Shown in pieces: positions 27,478 to 37,604 of a DNA stretch of 64,000 nucleotides (position 1 is the stretch's first letter; every line of letters begins with the position of its first letter). Made by a program: the position numbers and the translations under genes. The DNA is from Pseudoteredinibacter isoporae (GTDB lineage: Bacteria > Pseudomonadota > Gammaproteobacteria > Pseudomonadales > Cellvibrionaceae). The notes under the pieces were generated by a model that was given only the letters and a program-made list of their open reading frames with translations, was not told the origin of the DNA and made no database searches. The stretch covers positions 201,439-265,438 of the forward strand of contig NZ_JAAONY010000004.1 in assembly GCF_011602085.1 (NCBI RefSeq), given 5' to 3'.

Positions 27478-28158
27478 ATGACCGATAAGTCCGTTGATCA
27501 GCATCGCCAGCAAGACCAGCAGCTCGCTGAGTCTCTATCGGCTTTGGTAGACGATCAAGCCAGTGAGTTGGAGTTACGTCGACTGTTGAAACAGTCCGAT
27601 CCTCAGCTGGAGGAGCGTTGGTCCCGTTACCACATGATTGGTGCCGCCATGCGTGGCGAGCCGTTGATGTCCAGTGAAAGTATCCTTCCCGGTATTCAGC
27701 AAGCCCTCGAAGACGAAGCACCACATCAGGCTAAACCTGCAGGTTTTTGGGCCGGAGCAGGTCGCCTGGCTATTGCGGCGTCTGTAGCCTGCGTCATCGT
27801 TCTGGGTGTACAGCAAAACTGGCAGCAGTTCGCGCCGGAAGCGACAGATGCGCAATTGGCGGAAGCTCAAGCGGCCCCTGTTATCAGTCAGCCGAGCATT
27901 GTTGAGCAGCCGGTTTTGGCTGCAGGTGTGAACAGCCAGTTGCCAAGATCCCAAAGCCCGGCGATGGTGAATCGCAGCCCGAATTTTATGATGCCGCGTC
28001 AGTCTGACGATCAGCAGGCTACTCTGAAAGCCCAGACCCAGGAGGAGCTGCAACGCCGCTTGAACATTTTAATGTTGGAGCATGCGAACAATGCCGCTGC
28101 CAATAGTGGTCGAGGTGTTTTACCCTATGCTCGAATTCCCAAAATTGAACAACAATAA
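27478..28158 (+). CDS. rseA: Anti-sigma E factor RseA (MucA)
   Basis: A 226-residue single-pass inner membrane protein that holds RpoE inactive. The cytoplasmic RseA_N domain (ESLSALVDDQASELELRRLL, RWSRYHMIGAAMRGE) is followed by a membrane helix at about 92-111 and a periplasmic tail that is Gln/Pro-rich and ends in a MucB-binding-like region. Upon envelope stress, DegS- and RseP-type proteases cut it. ATG 27478 has a GGGGAAA site. Confidence 0.92.
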   Translation: MTDKSVDQHRQQDQQLAESLSALVDDQASELELRRLLKQSDPQLEERWSRYHMIGAAMRGEPLMSSESILPGIQQALEDEAPHQAKPAGFWAGAGRLAIAASVACVIVLGVQQNWQQFAPEATDAQLAEAQAAPVISQPSIVEQPVLAAGVNSQLPRSQSPAMVNRSPNFMMPRQSDDQQATLKAQTQEELQRRLNILMLEHANNAAANSGRGVLPYARIPKIEQQ

Positions 28159-28231
28159 TCCGCTCTGATCATCACCATCGATGATAATGCCATAGGGCAT
28201 GTTAGTGAGCGTTTTGAGGTCATAAACTGAC

Positions 28232-29401
28232 ATGCAATCTACACTTCTGGTCGCTGCGCTGACACTGGTCAGTTCAGCGGCTTTGGCTCAGTCCGAGCCA
28301 CAAGCTCAAGAATTCAACAACGGCTCGGCGGCGGCTGAGATTTCCAGTCAAGAACCCCCTTTGTCCACGCAAGCCGAGTCTGCGCAGGTTCCTGTCGAAC
28401 ACGGCTTTCGCCCAAAAGCCAATGAATCGACCGCCCAAACCGCCAATGCCCAGGGCAAAACCCCTGCTGCACTGGGAAGAGCGCTGACCGCGCAGGAGCG
28501 TCGTGTTCTTATTCATCAGGAAGTGCAGAGCATTCTGCACAAAATGTCCCGCGCTATGCGTGAGCTGGACTATCAGGGCTTGGTAACCTTCGAATTTGAT
28601 AATCATGTCGACAGTCTGAAGATTTACCATAAAGTGATTGATGGTGTTGAGCATGAGCGTCTGGTGCAGCTCAATGGCATTCGCCGCGAAGTCGTTAGCA
28701 GCGGCCGTGCAGCCAGCTGTACAGCTATTGGTGAGCATTTGCTACGCGGTGCGACCATGAGGCTTGGTGAGCGTATTCTCCGACTTGGTGATCTGTATCA
28801 GTACACCATTCTTGGGCGCCAGCGCATTGCCGATCGAGAGGCGCTGCTGCTGGGAATCAAACCCCGGGATGAGCACCGCTATGGCTATGTTATCGCTCTG
28901 GATCGCGAGACAGCTTTGCCGCTTATGATGGAATTGGTCGGTGGCGCTAATAAAGTACGTGAGCGTTTCCAATTCGTGGATTTGCAGCTGGGTGATGAGG
29001 TTTCTGCTGAACTGCTTGTGGCCAGCAATACCCGCGCCGAGCGCGTGGACCAGGGCCATTTATGCAGTAGCAAGGGCGAGTTACCTGATATCCATAAAAC
29101 GCCTCAAACCTGGGAAGCGGGTTGGTTACCAGAAGGCTTTGTATTTACAGGTCAGCAACGTTCGCGTACTGGCGCTGATCAGATCATGTACACCGACGGT
29201 TTGAATGCCTTGTCGATTTTTATTCAGCCTGTCAGTACCGATGAGGTGTTGATCAGTGGTACAACTCACCGTGGCGCAACCTCGGTGGTTATGAGTAAAA
29301 TGAACCATGACCAGCAGTTGTTCACTGTGACGGCTGTTGGCGAGATTCCTGGTGGCAGTTTGCGCCAGATAGCCGAATCGGTGCGTCTCAGAAGGCGCTA
29401 G
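28232..29401 (+). CDS. rseB: RseB/MucB, periplasmic regulator of sigma E
   Basis: A 389-residue periplasmic protein that binds RseA and shields it from proteolysis until lipids or LPS release it. The signal peptide occupies residues 1-20 (cleavage after SAALAQ). An extra ~70-residue Gln/Ala/Glu-rich segment precedes the family domain, which begins near YQGLVTFEF; the C-terminal domain includes WLPEGFVFTGQQ and YTDGLNALSIFIQP. It lies 73 bp after rseA. Confidence 0.93.
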   Translation: MQSTLLVAALTLVSSAALAQSEPQAQEFNNGSAAAEISSQEPPLSTQAESAQVPVEHGFRPKANESTAQTANAQGKTPAALGRALTAQERRVLIHQEVQSILHKMSRAMRELDYQGLVTFEFDNHVDSLKIYHKVIDGVEHERLVQLNGIRREVVSSGRAASCTAIGEHLLRGATMRLGERILRLGDLYQYTILGRQRIADREALLLGIKPRDEHRYGYVIALDRETALPLMMELVGGANKVRERFQFVDLQLGDEVSAELLVASNTRAERVDQGHLCSSKGELPDIHKTPQTWEAGWLPEGFVFTGQQRSRTGADQIMYTDGLNALSIFIQPVSTDEVLISGTTHRGATSVVMSKMNHDQQLFTVTAVGEIPGGSLRQIAESVRLRRR

Positions 29402-29411
29402 TGGTTAAAAC

Positions 29412-29840
29412 ATGATTCAAGAAGATGGCCGCATCATTGCTGTGGCTGACGATCACCTGTGGCTACAGACCACCCAGAAAACCACCTGCGACAGCTGTCA
29501 GGGGCGGCATGCCTGTGGACAGCGTTTATTGCAAAATCTCAATGAAAGCCATGGTTTACTGAAGGTGCCCCTGATGGATGCAGCAGCCACGGCCTTCAAG
29601 CAAGGCGAGACAGTGACCATTGGCATTGAGGAGTCCACCCTGTTGCGGGCCACCATGATGGCCTATTTAATGCCGTTGATCTTATTGCTGGTTCTGGCTT
29701 TTGCGGGGCAACAATTAGGGGGTGAGCTGCTCTCGATCCTCGGGGCGCTGTCCGGATTAGCTGTGGGTGGGCTCTGGGTTCGTCACCGTTTGTCCAAAGA
29801 GGACTGTCATTCCCGTTTCCAGCCCCGCTTGCTCAAATAA
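29412..29840 (+). CDS. rseC: RseC/MucC, sigma E operon membrane protein
   Basis: A 142-residue inner membrane protein. The N-terminal cytoplasmic part has Cys26, Cys29 and Cys35 in the family pattern (C-x2-C-x5-C); two membrane helices follow at about 77-95 and 100-119. RseC proteins influence sigma E activity and redox (SoxR reduction) processes. Ten bases after rseB. Confidence 0.92.
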   Translation: MIQEDGRIIAVADDHLWLQTTQKTTCDSCQGRHACGQRLLQNLNESHGLLKVPLMDAAATAFKQGETVTIGIEESTLLRATMMAYLMPLILLLVLAFAGQQLGGELLSILGALSGLAVGGLWVRHRLSKEDCHSRFQPRLLK

Positions 29841-29968
29841 ATCTGTGCACGAATTGTGCGATCAGGTAAATTCCCTTTAAGCTTTGGAACCAAGTTGGCA
29901 TAGTGTAATCCAATGCCATGGACACGCGGCCGGATGCCGTACGAAGAAAACGCTGTTAGAGGTTGAAT

Positions 29969-31375
29969 ATGACGCTACGCAAAGCATCGCCTTTTGCTTA
30001 CTTGCAAAGTTGTTTCTATCTGATGTTGCTGTTGTTACCGGCAACACTCCAGGCACGTGAATTGCCTGAATTTACCCAGTTAATTGAAGAGCGCTCCCCA
30101 GCGGTGGTCAAGATCAATACCATCGAAAAAGCGCGCAGCCGGCGCTCGGCTCCTCAGCGCCAGGATATCCCCGAAATTTTCCGTCATCTCTTTGAGCAAC
30201 GCCAGCGTCAGCAACCACAGCAGCGCCAGGCTCGTTCAATGGGATCAGGCTTTATTATCTCTGAAGATGGCTACTTGCTGACCAATAACCATGTGATTGA
30301 TGGCGCTGATGAAATCAGCGTAAACCTGTTAGATCATCGCGAATTTGATGCCAAAGTGATCGGAGTGGACGAGCGTTCCGATTTGGCGCTATTGAAGATC
30401 GAGGCTAATGACCTGCCGTATTTGAGCTTCGGTGATTCCGATGAGCTGAAAGTGGGTCAGTGGGTATTGGCGATTGGCTCGCCATTCGGTTTGGACTTTA
30501 CTGCAAGCCAGGGCATTGTGAGTGCTATTGGCCGCAGTATTCCTACTGAAAACAATGAAAACTACGTGCCGTTTATCCAAACCGATGTGGCTATTAACCC
30601 GGGTAATTCGGGTGGCCCGCTGTTTAACCTCAATGGAGAAGTGATTGGAATCAATTCCCAGATCTTCACCCGTTCAGGTGGTTCCAATGGTTTGTCGTTT
30701 GCGATTCCGGCTTCTGTTGCCAAAGAAGTGGTTCAACAGTTGCGTGAAAAAGGCCGCGTTGATCGAGGTTGGTTAGGTGTGGCTATTCAGGACGTGGATT
30801 CTGATTTGGCAGCTTCTCTTGGTATGTCCAAGCCCGTTGGTGCCTTGATTTCCCAAATTGATCCCAAAGGTCCTGCGGCCGAATCCGGTCTTCGTGCCGG
30901 TGACGTAATCATCAAATTCGGTGATTTCGACATTAATGATTCCGGTGAACTGCCTCATGCTGTGGGTCGCACCGCTCCGGGTTCCGAGGTTGAGGCGCTG
31001 GTGATGCGCGAAGGTAAGCGGACGAGAATTGATGTAACCGTCGGCTCACTGAGCGGCGAAAACGATCAAGTCGCGGGAACCCGTGCCAATATGGGCGGCC
31101 GTATGGGGGTAGAAGTTGAAGAGATTGGTGACCGCCTGCGTCGCGCCTGGAATCTCGATGGTGGTGTGATTATCAAACGCGTGCGTCCAGAGAGCCCTGC
31201 GGCCAAAGCTGGGCTGCGCCCCGGCATGGTAATCGTGCAGATGGGCTTCAAGGAAGTGAAAGACGTTGAGGGCTTCCACAGCATCGTTTCTGAACTGCCG
31301 GCTGAAGAGCTGTTGCCGATTCGCTTCTTTGTGAACGGACGCCCAGTCTTCCGCAGCTTCTCACTGCCAGAGTAA
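29969..31375 (+). CDS. mucD: Periplasmic serine protease MucD (DegP/Do family)
   Basis: A 468-residue HtrA protease/chaperone for misfolded envelope proteins. ATG 29969 has AGAGG eight bases upstream. A signal peptide ends near LQARE (residue 30). Catalytic triad: His108 (TNNHVIDG), Asp138 (ERSDLALL), Ser214 (GNSGGPL). Two PDZ domains follow (WLGVAIQDVD, and GVEVEEIGDRLRRAW near the C-terminus). Last gene of the rpoE operon by position. Confidence 0.96.
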   Translation: MTLRKASPFAYLQSCFYLMLLLLPATLQARELPEFTQLIEERSPAVVKINTIEKARSRRSAPQRQDIPEIFRHLFEQRQRQQPQQRQARSMGSGFIISEDGYLLTNNHVIDGADEISVNLLDHREFDAKVIGVDERSDLALLKIEANDLPYLSFGDSDELKVGQWVLAIGSPFGLDFTASQGIVSAIGRSIPTENNENYVPFIQTDVAINPGNSGGPLFNLNGEVIGINSQIFTRSGGSNGLSFAIPASVAKEVVQQLREKGRVDRGWLGVAIQDVDSDLAASLGMSKPVGALISQIDPKGPAAESGLRAGDVIIKFGDFDINDSGELPHAVGRTAPGSEVEALVMREGKRTRIDVTVGSLSGENDQVAGTRANMGGRMGVEVEEIGDRLRRAWNLDGGVIIKRVRPESPAAKAGLRPGMVIVQMGFKEVKDVEGFHSIVSELPAEELLPIRFFVNGRPVFRSFSLPE

Positions 31376-31529
31376 GTCTCTCCAAACCCAGCCGGCGGTG
31401 GCCCGAAATGGCGCCGCCGACCTAAATGGGGTAGACTTGCCGCCTTGAATTTTCCTGTGCCTTGGCTTTTGCCGGGGCCATTTTATTTATGGCGCATGAG
31501 AATGTGCGCCCTTGGACGTTTTGACTACC

Positions 31530-33329
31530 GTGACTGACCTCAGCCATATCCGTAACTTTTCGATTATTGCCCATATTGACCATGGTAAATCCACCATTGC
31601 TGACCGTTTTATCCAGCACTGCGGTGGCCTGTCTGACCGTGAAATGGAAGCCCAGGTGCTTGATTCCATGGATCTGGAGCGGGAGCGGGGCATTACCATT
31701 AAAGCCCAGAGCGTAACGCTGAATTATAAAGCTCGCGACGGTAAAACCTATCAGCTTAACTTTATTGATACCCCGGGACATGTGGATTTCTCCTATGAAG
31801 TGTCTCGCTCCCTATATGCTTGTGAGGGCGCTTTACTGGTGGTTGACGCCGCTCAGGGTGTAGAGGCTCAATCCGTTGCTAACTGCTATACCGCGATTGA
31901 ACAGGGCCTGGAAGTGATTCCGGTTCTGAACAAAATGGATCTGCCCCAAGCTGAACCCGAGCGAGTGGCTCAAGAGATTGAAGATATTATTGGTATTGAG
32001 GCACTGGAAGCGGTGCGCTGTAGCGCCAAATCCGGCTTGGGTATCGAAGACGTGTTGGAAGAGCTTGTGAATGGCGTTCCGGCTCCGGAAGGTGATGTTG
32101 ATGCTCCTTTGCAGGCTCTGATTATCGATTCCTGGTTTGATAACTATCTGGGTGTTGTGTCTTTGGTGCGTGTGAAAGAAGGCACGTTAACGCTCAAAGA
32201 CAAAGTCTTGATGAAATCGACCGGCAAGTCTCATATTGTCGACGGCGTTGGTATTTTTACGCCCAAGCGCCAGCCCACCAAAGAACTGAAAGCAGGCGAA
32301 GTAGGCTATGTGGTCGCGGGTATCAAGGATATCCAAGGGGCTCCGGTTGGTGACACGATTACCCACGCAAAAACTGAAGAAGTGGCAGCCTTACCGGGTT
32401 TCCAGAAGGTCAAACCCCAGGTCTATGCCGGTTTGTTCCCAATCAGCTCTGATGATTATGAAGCATTCCGGGATGCACTGGCTAAGCTGACCCTCAACGA
32501 CGCTTCTCTGTTCTATGAGCCGGAAAGTTCTGATGCTCTGGGTTTTGGTTTCCGTTGCGGTTTCCTGGGTATGCTGCACATGGAAATTATTCAGGAACGA
32601 CTGGAGCGTGAATACAATCTCGATTTGATTACCACGGCTCCCACGGTAGTGTTCGAAGTTCTGAAAAAAGACGGCGAGATTACCTATGTTGATAACCCCT
32701 CGAAATTGCCAGAGCTAGGCGATATCGATGAGATGCGTGAGCCGATTTGTCAGGCCAATATTCTGGTGCCCCAGGAACATTTAGGTTCCGTTATTACCCT
32801 GTGTGTTGAAAAACGCGGCGTGCAGAAAGATATGCAATATGCCGGTAAGCAGGTATCAGTAACCTACGATATGCCCATGAATGAAGTGGTCATGGATTTC
32901 TTTGATCGCTTGAAGTCTGTAAGTCGCGGTTTTGCATCACTGGACTACAGTTTTGATCGCTTTGAACAGGCCAATCTGGTTCGCCTGGATGTTCTCATCA
33001 ATGGCGAGCGAGTTGATGCACTGGCTTTGATTGTGCACAGAGATAATGCCCAGTTCAAAGGACGTGCGTTGGCTGACAAGATGAAAGAGCTGATTCCTCG
33101 TCAGATGTTTGATGTGGCGATTCAGGCGGCGATTGGCGGCAATGTGGTTGCTCGTACTACGGTAAAAGCCCTGCGTAAAAACGTAACGGCTAAATGTTAT
33201 GGTGGTGACGTTACCCGTAAGAAGAAGCTGTTGGAAAAACAGAAAGCGGGTAAAAAACGCATGAAGCAGGTTGGTCGAGTCGAAATTCCGCAAGAGGCCT
33301 TCCTGGCTGTTCTTAAGGTCGACAGTTAA
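31530..33329 (+). CDS. lepA: Elongation factor 4 (LepA)
   Basis: A 599-residue ribosome-associated GTPase. The GTG at 31530 gives the usual family N-terminus ([20 protein letters not shown]) and the usual length; no clear ribosome site precedes it, but a hairpin (GGCGCA / TGCGCC, 31491-31510) does. G-motifs: [23 protein letters not shown], and the C-terminal LepA-specific domain ([20 protein letters not shown]). lepB follows after 26 bp. Confidence 0.97.
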   Translation: MTDLSHIRNFSIIAHIDHGKSTIADRFIQHCGGLSDREMEAQVLDSMDLERERGITIKAQSVTLNYKARDGKTYQLNFIDTPGHVDFSYEVSRSLYACEGALLVVDAAQGVEAQSVANCYTAIEQGLEVIPVLNKMDLPQAEPERVAQEIEDIIGIEALEAVRCSAKSGLGIEDVLEELVNGVPAPEGDVDAPLQALIIDSWFDNYLGVVSLVRVKEGTLTLKDKVLMKSTGKSHIVDGVGIFTPKRQPTKELKAGEVGYVVAGIKDIQGAPVGDTITHAKTEEVAALPGFQKVKPQVYAGLFPISSDDYEAFRDALAKLTLNDASLFYEPESSDALGFGFRCGFLGMLHMEIIQERLEREYNLDLITTAPTVVFEVLKKDGEITYVDNPSKLPELGDIDEMREPICQANILVPQEHLGSVITLCVEKRGVQKDMQYAGKQVSVTYDMPMNEVVMDFFDRLKSVSRGFASLDYSFDRFEQANLVRLDVLINGERVDALALIVHRDNAQFKGRALADKMKELIPRQMFDVAIQAAIGGNVVARTTVKALRKNVTAKCYGGDVTRKKKLLEKQKAGKKRMKQVGRVEIPQEAFLAVLKVDS

Positions 33330-33355
33330 TAAAAAGACGTTGGTGAACTTTATAC

Positions 33356-34192
33356 ATGGATATTAATTTTCCTCTGGTTTTAGTGTTGGCCGTGGCCATT
33401 TCCGGCGCGATTTGGTTGTTTGATGCCTTGATGCTCGCACCGGGACGTCGCCGTAATCTGGCCGAAGTTAAAGCGAATCAAGAGGGCTCCACTGCGCTCA
33501 GTGACGAGCAAAAAACCGAGCTGGAAGCCGTCGCCGAGCGTGAGCCGGTGGTGGTTGAATACGCTAAATCCTTTTTTCCTGTGCTGGCGATTGTGTTGGT
33601 ATTGCGCTCCTTTATAGCCGAGCCTTTTCAGATCCCATCGCCCTCTATGGTGCCAACCCTGAAAATCGGTGATTTTATTCTGGTGAATAAATACACCTAT
33701 GGCTTGCGTCTGCCGGTGATCCGCACCAAGGTTTTGGATGTGAACGATCCCAAACGTGGTGATGTGATGGTGTTTTTCCCACCTCATAAACCGGATACCT
33801 ACTACATCAAGCGTGTTGTAGGATTACCCGGGGATCATATTCGCTACACCAATAATGTGCTCTATGTGAACGGCGAGAAGATGCCGCAAACTGTATTGGC
33901 GTCTCTGCCTCCTGCTCAACCCCAGTATCAGCTGGTGAAAGAGAAACTGGGTGATGTTGAACACGATATGCGTAAAAAGATTAATCCAGGCCACTTGAGC
34001 CGTCATGGCGAGTGGGTTGTACCTGCTGATCACTACTTTATGATGGGGGACAATCGCGACAACAGCTCCGATTCCCGTGTGTGGGGACCGGTTCATGAAT
34101 CCGCGATAGTGGGCAAAGCGTTTGCGATCTGGATGACTTGGGAATCGCTTCTGAGCTTGCCGAGTTTTGAACGTGTTGGTGGTATCCAGTAA
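33356..34192 (+). CDS. lepB: Signal peptidase I
   Basis: A 278-residue membrane protease that removes signal peptides. Membrane helices at about 6-25 and 72-88; catalytic Ser97 (PSPSMVPTL) and Lys152 (YYIKRVVGLPGD); box E MGDNRDNSSDSR. Paired with lepA as in most gammaproteobacteria. Confidence 0.97.
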   Translation: MDINFPLVLVLAVAISGAIWLFDALMLAPGRRRNLAEVKANQEGSTALSDEQKTELEAVAEREPVVVEYAKSFFPVLAIVLVLRSFIAEPFQIPSPSMVPTLKIGDFILVNKYTYGLRLPVIRTKVLDVNDPKRGDVMVFFPPHKPDTYYIKRVVGLPGDHIRYTNNVLYVNGEKMPQTVLASLPPAQPQYQLVKEKLGDVEHDMRKKINPGHLSRHGEWVVPADHYFMMGDNRDNSSDSRVWGPVHESAIVGKAFAIWMTWESLLSLPSFERVGGIQ

Positions 34193-34211
34193 TTACTTGA
34201 AGGGGTAAAAC

Positions 34212-34631
34212 ATGTCAGTTAAGAACTTGTCACGCCAGGCTGGAATGTCTTTGACCACGATGCTGGTCATGGTTTTTATTTTTGGCTCCATGCTGCTGTT
34301 TTTGAGCCAGACAGTTCCCGCCTTTATTGATGACCGTTTTGTAAAAGCGACTTTAAAATCCCTGACGTCCGGGTCCATGGGAATCGTCGGGAAGTCTCCT
34401 CGTGTGGTCCGCGATAATCTAAGCAAGCAGTTTGGCCTGAACAATGTCCGGACTGCGGCGTCAGACCCAAAGAACTGGGAGATAGAACGCATTGACGAAC
34501 ACTATATCGTGATCATCGATTACGAAGTTCGAAATAATCTCATTTCCAATATCGATGTCGTCATGCATTTCCGCCATCGCCTGGATACCCGCAGTCCTGA
34601 ATTATGCTGTACTGATCGTGCCAAACGCTAA
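34212..34631 (+). CDS. DUF4845 single-pass membrane protein
   Basis: A 139-residue protein with one membrane helix (about 14-34, TTMLVMVFIFGSMLLFLSQ) and a small extracytoplasmic domain rich in basic residues. Proteins of this family always sit between lepB and rnc in pseudomonads and relatives; function not known. ATG 34212 with an AGGGG site. Its end overlaps rnc. Confidence 0.88.
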   Translation: MSVKNLSRQAGMSLTTMLVMVFIFGSMLLFLSQTVPAFIDDRFVKATLKSLTSGSMGIVGKSPRVVRDNLSKQFGLNNVRTAASDPKNWEIERIDEHYIVIIDYEVRNNLISNIDVVMHFRHRLDTRSPELCCTDRAKR

Positions 34632-35325
34632 GCCTCCCGTTCCAAGCCCTGCGCGTATTCGTTTATTGCAGCGCCTGGGTCATGATTTCAACGATGAAAG
34701 CCTGTTGGATCTTGCCCTGACTCACCGCAGTTGTGGCAAGCAGAATAATGAGCGCCTGGAGTTTCTGGGCGATTCTATTCTGGGCTTTGTCATTGGCCAG
34801 AAACTCTTTGATATCTTGCCTGATGCTACTGAAGGGCAACTCAGTCGCGTGAGGTCGGCCTTGGTAAAAGGTGAAACCCTGGCCGCTATCGCTCGGGAAT
34901 TTAATTTGGGTGAGAGCCTGAAGTTGGGTGAGGGTGAAATGAAAAGTGGCGGTTTTCGTCGCGATTCGATTTTAGCCGATGCGGTTGAGGCGATCATTGG
35001 TGCGGTGTACGAAGACGCCGGCTTTGAGAACGCCAAGGCCTGTGTCTTGGATTGGTTTGAATCCCGCCTGCAGCCAGCGGATCTGATGGAAACCGATAAA
35101 GACCCCAAAACCGCTTTACAAGAGCTGTTACAGGCCCGCAAACTGGCATTGCCTGTGTATGAGGTTGTTTCCGTTGCCGGTGAACATCATCAACAGAGCT
35201 TTGTTGTAGAATGTCGCCTGTCTTTACTGGCGGAGCCTGTGAAGGCGGAGGCCAGTTCACGCCGGAAGGCTGAAAAGGCCGCTGCCGCTGCCGCTTTGGC
35301 GATCATTAAAGAACAGCAAATTTGA
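34618..35325 (+). CDS. rnc: Ribonuclease III
   Basis: A dsRNA endonuclease that processes rRNA precursors. GTG 34618 (235 residues) overlaps the DUF4845 stop by 14 bases; longer in-frame starts are not protein-like. Signature [15 protein letters not shown] and the second acidic site [16 protein letters not shown] are in the endonuclease domain; the dsRNA-binding domain is at about 160-228 ([20 protein letters not shown]). Start is approximate because no clear ribosome site is seen. Confidence 0.95.
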   Translation: MPNAKPPVPSPARIRLLQRLGHDFNDESLLDLALTHRSCGKQNNERLEFLGDSILGFVIGQKLFDILPDATEGQLSRVRSALVKGETLAAIAREFNLGESLKLGEGEMKSGGFRRDSILADAVEAIIGAVYEDAGFENAKACVLDWFESRLQPADLMETDKDPKTALQELLQARKLALPVYEVVSVAGEHHQQSFVVECRLSLLAEPVKAEASSRRKAEKAAAAAALAIIKEQQI

Positions 35326-35338
35326 TTGCGAGGTGAAT

Positions 35339-36244
35339 GTGTCTGATCATGATAAGCCCCAACGTTGTGGCTACATCGCCATCGTTGGCCGCCCCAATGT
35401 GGGTAAATCCACCTTGCTGAACCATATTCTTCAACAGAAAATCAGCATTACATCCCGCAAGCCTCAAACCACTCGACACAATGTCTTGGGTATTAAAACC
35501 GAGGGCCCCAGCCAGTTTATCTATGTCGATACGCCTGGCCTCCATTTACAACACAGTCGCGCTATTAATCGCTATATGAATCGAGCGGCAACAACCGCTT
35601 TACGCGATGTGGATCTGGTGGTCTTTCTGGTTGACCGTTTGGCCTGGACCGACGAAGACGATATGGTGGTAAAACGTCTGCAGAATTTAGACTGTCCGAT
35701 TATTTTGGCGGTAAACAAGGTTGATATTCTGGACGATAAAGAGCAACTGCTACCGCACTTGCAGGAATTAATGGAAAAACTGCCCATTGATGAGGTGGTC
35801 CCCATCTCCGCCTTACGCGGCCACAATCTGGAAGCTCTGGAAAGCGAAGTGGAAAAGCGTTTGCCAGAGGGAATGCACTTTTTCCCGGAAGATCAGGTAA
35901 CCGATCGCAGTTCACGTTTTATGGCGGCTGAAATTGTGCGGGAAAAAATTACTCGCCAACTGGGCGACGAATTGCCGTATCAAATGACGGTAGAAGTCGA
36001 AGAGTTTTCAGCGGAAGGGCACGTATTGCATATTTCCGCTTTGATTCTGGTTGAACGCGACGGCCAAAAGCGCATTCTGATCGGGGAAAAAGGCGCCAAG
36101 ATTAAAAATATCGGTTCCCAGGCCCGCGAAGATATGGAGCGTTTATTTGACTGCAAGGTCATGCTTAAACTGTGGGTCAAAATAAAATCCGGTTGGTCCG
36201 ATGATGAACGTGCACTTCGCAGCCTGGGCTATGACGATTTGTAA
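35339..36244 (+). CDS. era: Era GTPase
   Basis: A 301-residue GTPase needed for 30S ribosome assembly. GTG 35339 is preferred over GTG 35333, because GAGG ends just before 35333 and would leave no spacing. G1 [10 protein letters not shown]3 DTPG, G4 NKVD, and a KH RNA-binding domain with [17 protein letters not shown]. Same length as E. coli Era. Confidence 0.97.
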   Translation: MSDHDKPQRCGYIAIVGRPNVGKSTLLNHILQQKISITSRKPQTTRHNVLGIKTEGPSQFIYVDTPGLHLQHSRAINRYMNRAATTALRDVDLVVFLVDRLAWTDEDDMVVKRLQNLDCPIILAVNKVDILDDKEQLLPHLQELMEKLPIDEVVPISALRGHNLEALESEVEKRLPEGMHFFPEDQVTDRSSRFMAAEIVREKITRQLGDELPYQMTVEVEEFSAEGHVLHISALILVERDGQKRILIGEKGAKIKNIGSQAREDMERLFDCKVMLKLWVKIKSGWSDDERALRSLGYDDL

Positions 36245-36299
36245 TTGCGAGGCATCGCAGCTCAATTCGATTTAATTATTCTCTGTTCTGGACATCGCT

Positions 36300-37040
36300 A
36301 TGGCGAAACTGGAAGTTGTCGAAAACCAAGCCGCTTATGTTTTGCATAGCCGGCCGTTTCGCGATTCCAGTTTGTTGGTCCATTTGCTCAGCAAAGATCA
36401 TGGCCGAGTTAATGTGATTGCCAAGGGCGCTCGCAAACAAAGTGGCAAGCGTCAGGCTCGACAGCCCCTGCAGGCATTATTGGCTCTGCAAGTGGATTGG
36501 CAGGGACGCAGCGATTTGAAAACCCTGTTGCGTTGGGAAAGCCGTTCCCAACCGCTCATGCTGCAAGGCGATCGCCTGTACAGCGCTCTCTACATTAATG
36601 AATTATTGATGCGCTTGCTGCCCGAGAACGATAGCGCAGCGGAATTGTTCGAGCCCTATGAAACCTGCATGAAGGCGTTGGATTCCAATTGCGATTTGCA
36701 GCCTTTGCTTCGCTGTTTTGAATTGAATTTGCTGACAGCGCTAGGCTACGGCCTGGATTTTGAACACAGCGAAGGTGATGCACCTATTCATTCCGATGGG
36801 TATTATTACTGGCAGACAAGTGGTTTATTTATTCCAGCGGGAAATCGAAACAATGCGTATCGCGGTGAACATTTAATGGCGATAGAGCAGAGAGATTTTT
36901 CTGATTCTGCTGTATTGCTTTGCGCCAAGCAGCTGATGCGTCAGGTATTTGATCATCTACTGGATCACAAGCCACTGAAAACCCGTGAGTTTGTGCGGCA
37001 AATGCAACAGCAGTCTGTAGGAGTCTCCAAACATGATTAA
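36300..37040 (+). CDS. recO: DNA repair protein RecO
   Basis: A 246-residue RecFOR-pathway protein that loads RecA on SSB-coated DNA. N-terminal OB-fold (QAAYVLHSRPFRDSSLLVHLL, then DHGRVNVIAKGARK) and helical C-terminal domain (FELNLLTALGYGLDF). The zinc Cys motif found in some RecO proteins is absent here. Overlaps acpS by 8 bases. Confidence 0.95.
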   Translation: MAKLEVVENQAAYVLHSRPFRDSSLLVHLLSKDHGRVNVIAKGARKQSGKRQARQPLQALLALQVDWQGRSDLKTLLRWESRSQPLMLQGDRLYSALYINELLMRLLPENDSAAELFEPYETCMKALDSNCDLQPLLRCFELNLLTALGYGLDFEHSEGDAPIHSDGYYYWQTSGLFIPAGNRNNAYRGEHLMAIEQRDFSDSAVLLCAKQLMRQVFDHLLDHKPLKTREFVRQMQQQSVGVSKHD

Positions 37041-37434
37041 AGGTCTCGGCACTGATATTGTGCAAATCGAACGGGTGGCGGCCAGTTTGCAGAGAACTCG
37101 TGGACGATTGCTCCAGCGTATTCTAACGCCCCGAGAACAGGAAATTTACCAACAGAAAGCTCAGGCGGGTGAGCAGCAGGCTCTGCACTATTTTGCCAAG
37201 CGTTTTGCGGCCAAAGAAGCTGTGGGTAAAGCGCTGGGAACCGGTATTGGACAGGGCGTCTCCTGGCACCATATTGAAATCAGTAATAACAATATTGGTG
37301 CTCCGCAAGTGTGTTTGAGTGATCAGGCGCTGGTTCATATGGAACGCCTGGGCGCTGATAGCTGTCATTTGAGCTTGAGTGATGAGCAGGATTATGCGGT
37401 CGCTTTTGTGGTTCTGTCTGCCAGGTTGGTTTAA
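37033..37434 (+). CDS. acpS: Holo-[acyl-carrier-protein] synthase
   Basis: A 133-residue enzyme that transfers phosphopantetheine from CoA to acyl carrier protein. GLGTDIVQIERV at the N-terminus carries the metal Asp; FAKRFAAKEAVGKALGTGI carries the second acidic site and CoA-binding lysines. ATG 37033 lies inside recO. pdxJ, which usually separates recO and acpS, is missing here. Confidence 0.96.
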   Translation: MIKGLGTDIVQIERVAASLQRTRGRLLQRILTPREQEIYQQKAQAGEQQALHYFAKRFAAKEAVGKALGTGIGQGVSWHHIEISNNNIGAPQVCLSDQALVHMERLGADSCHLSLSDEQDYAVAFVVLSARLV

Positions 37435-37604
37435 CGGTTCTTTCGCTCCGTAATTCATTTCACCTTGTTATTCCAGATTGCCCTGCTGTTAGAACGATTT
37501 GCCCCAAGCAAAGACTTTATCGCTCTAAGTGGGTGGTTTTCGCTACGCTGGCGAGGCATTAGAATAGCGATCATTCGAAATAAGCAAAAGATGAGAGTGA
37601 GCCT

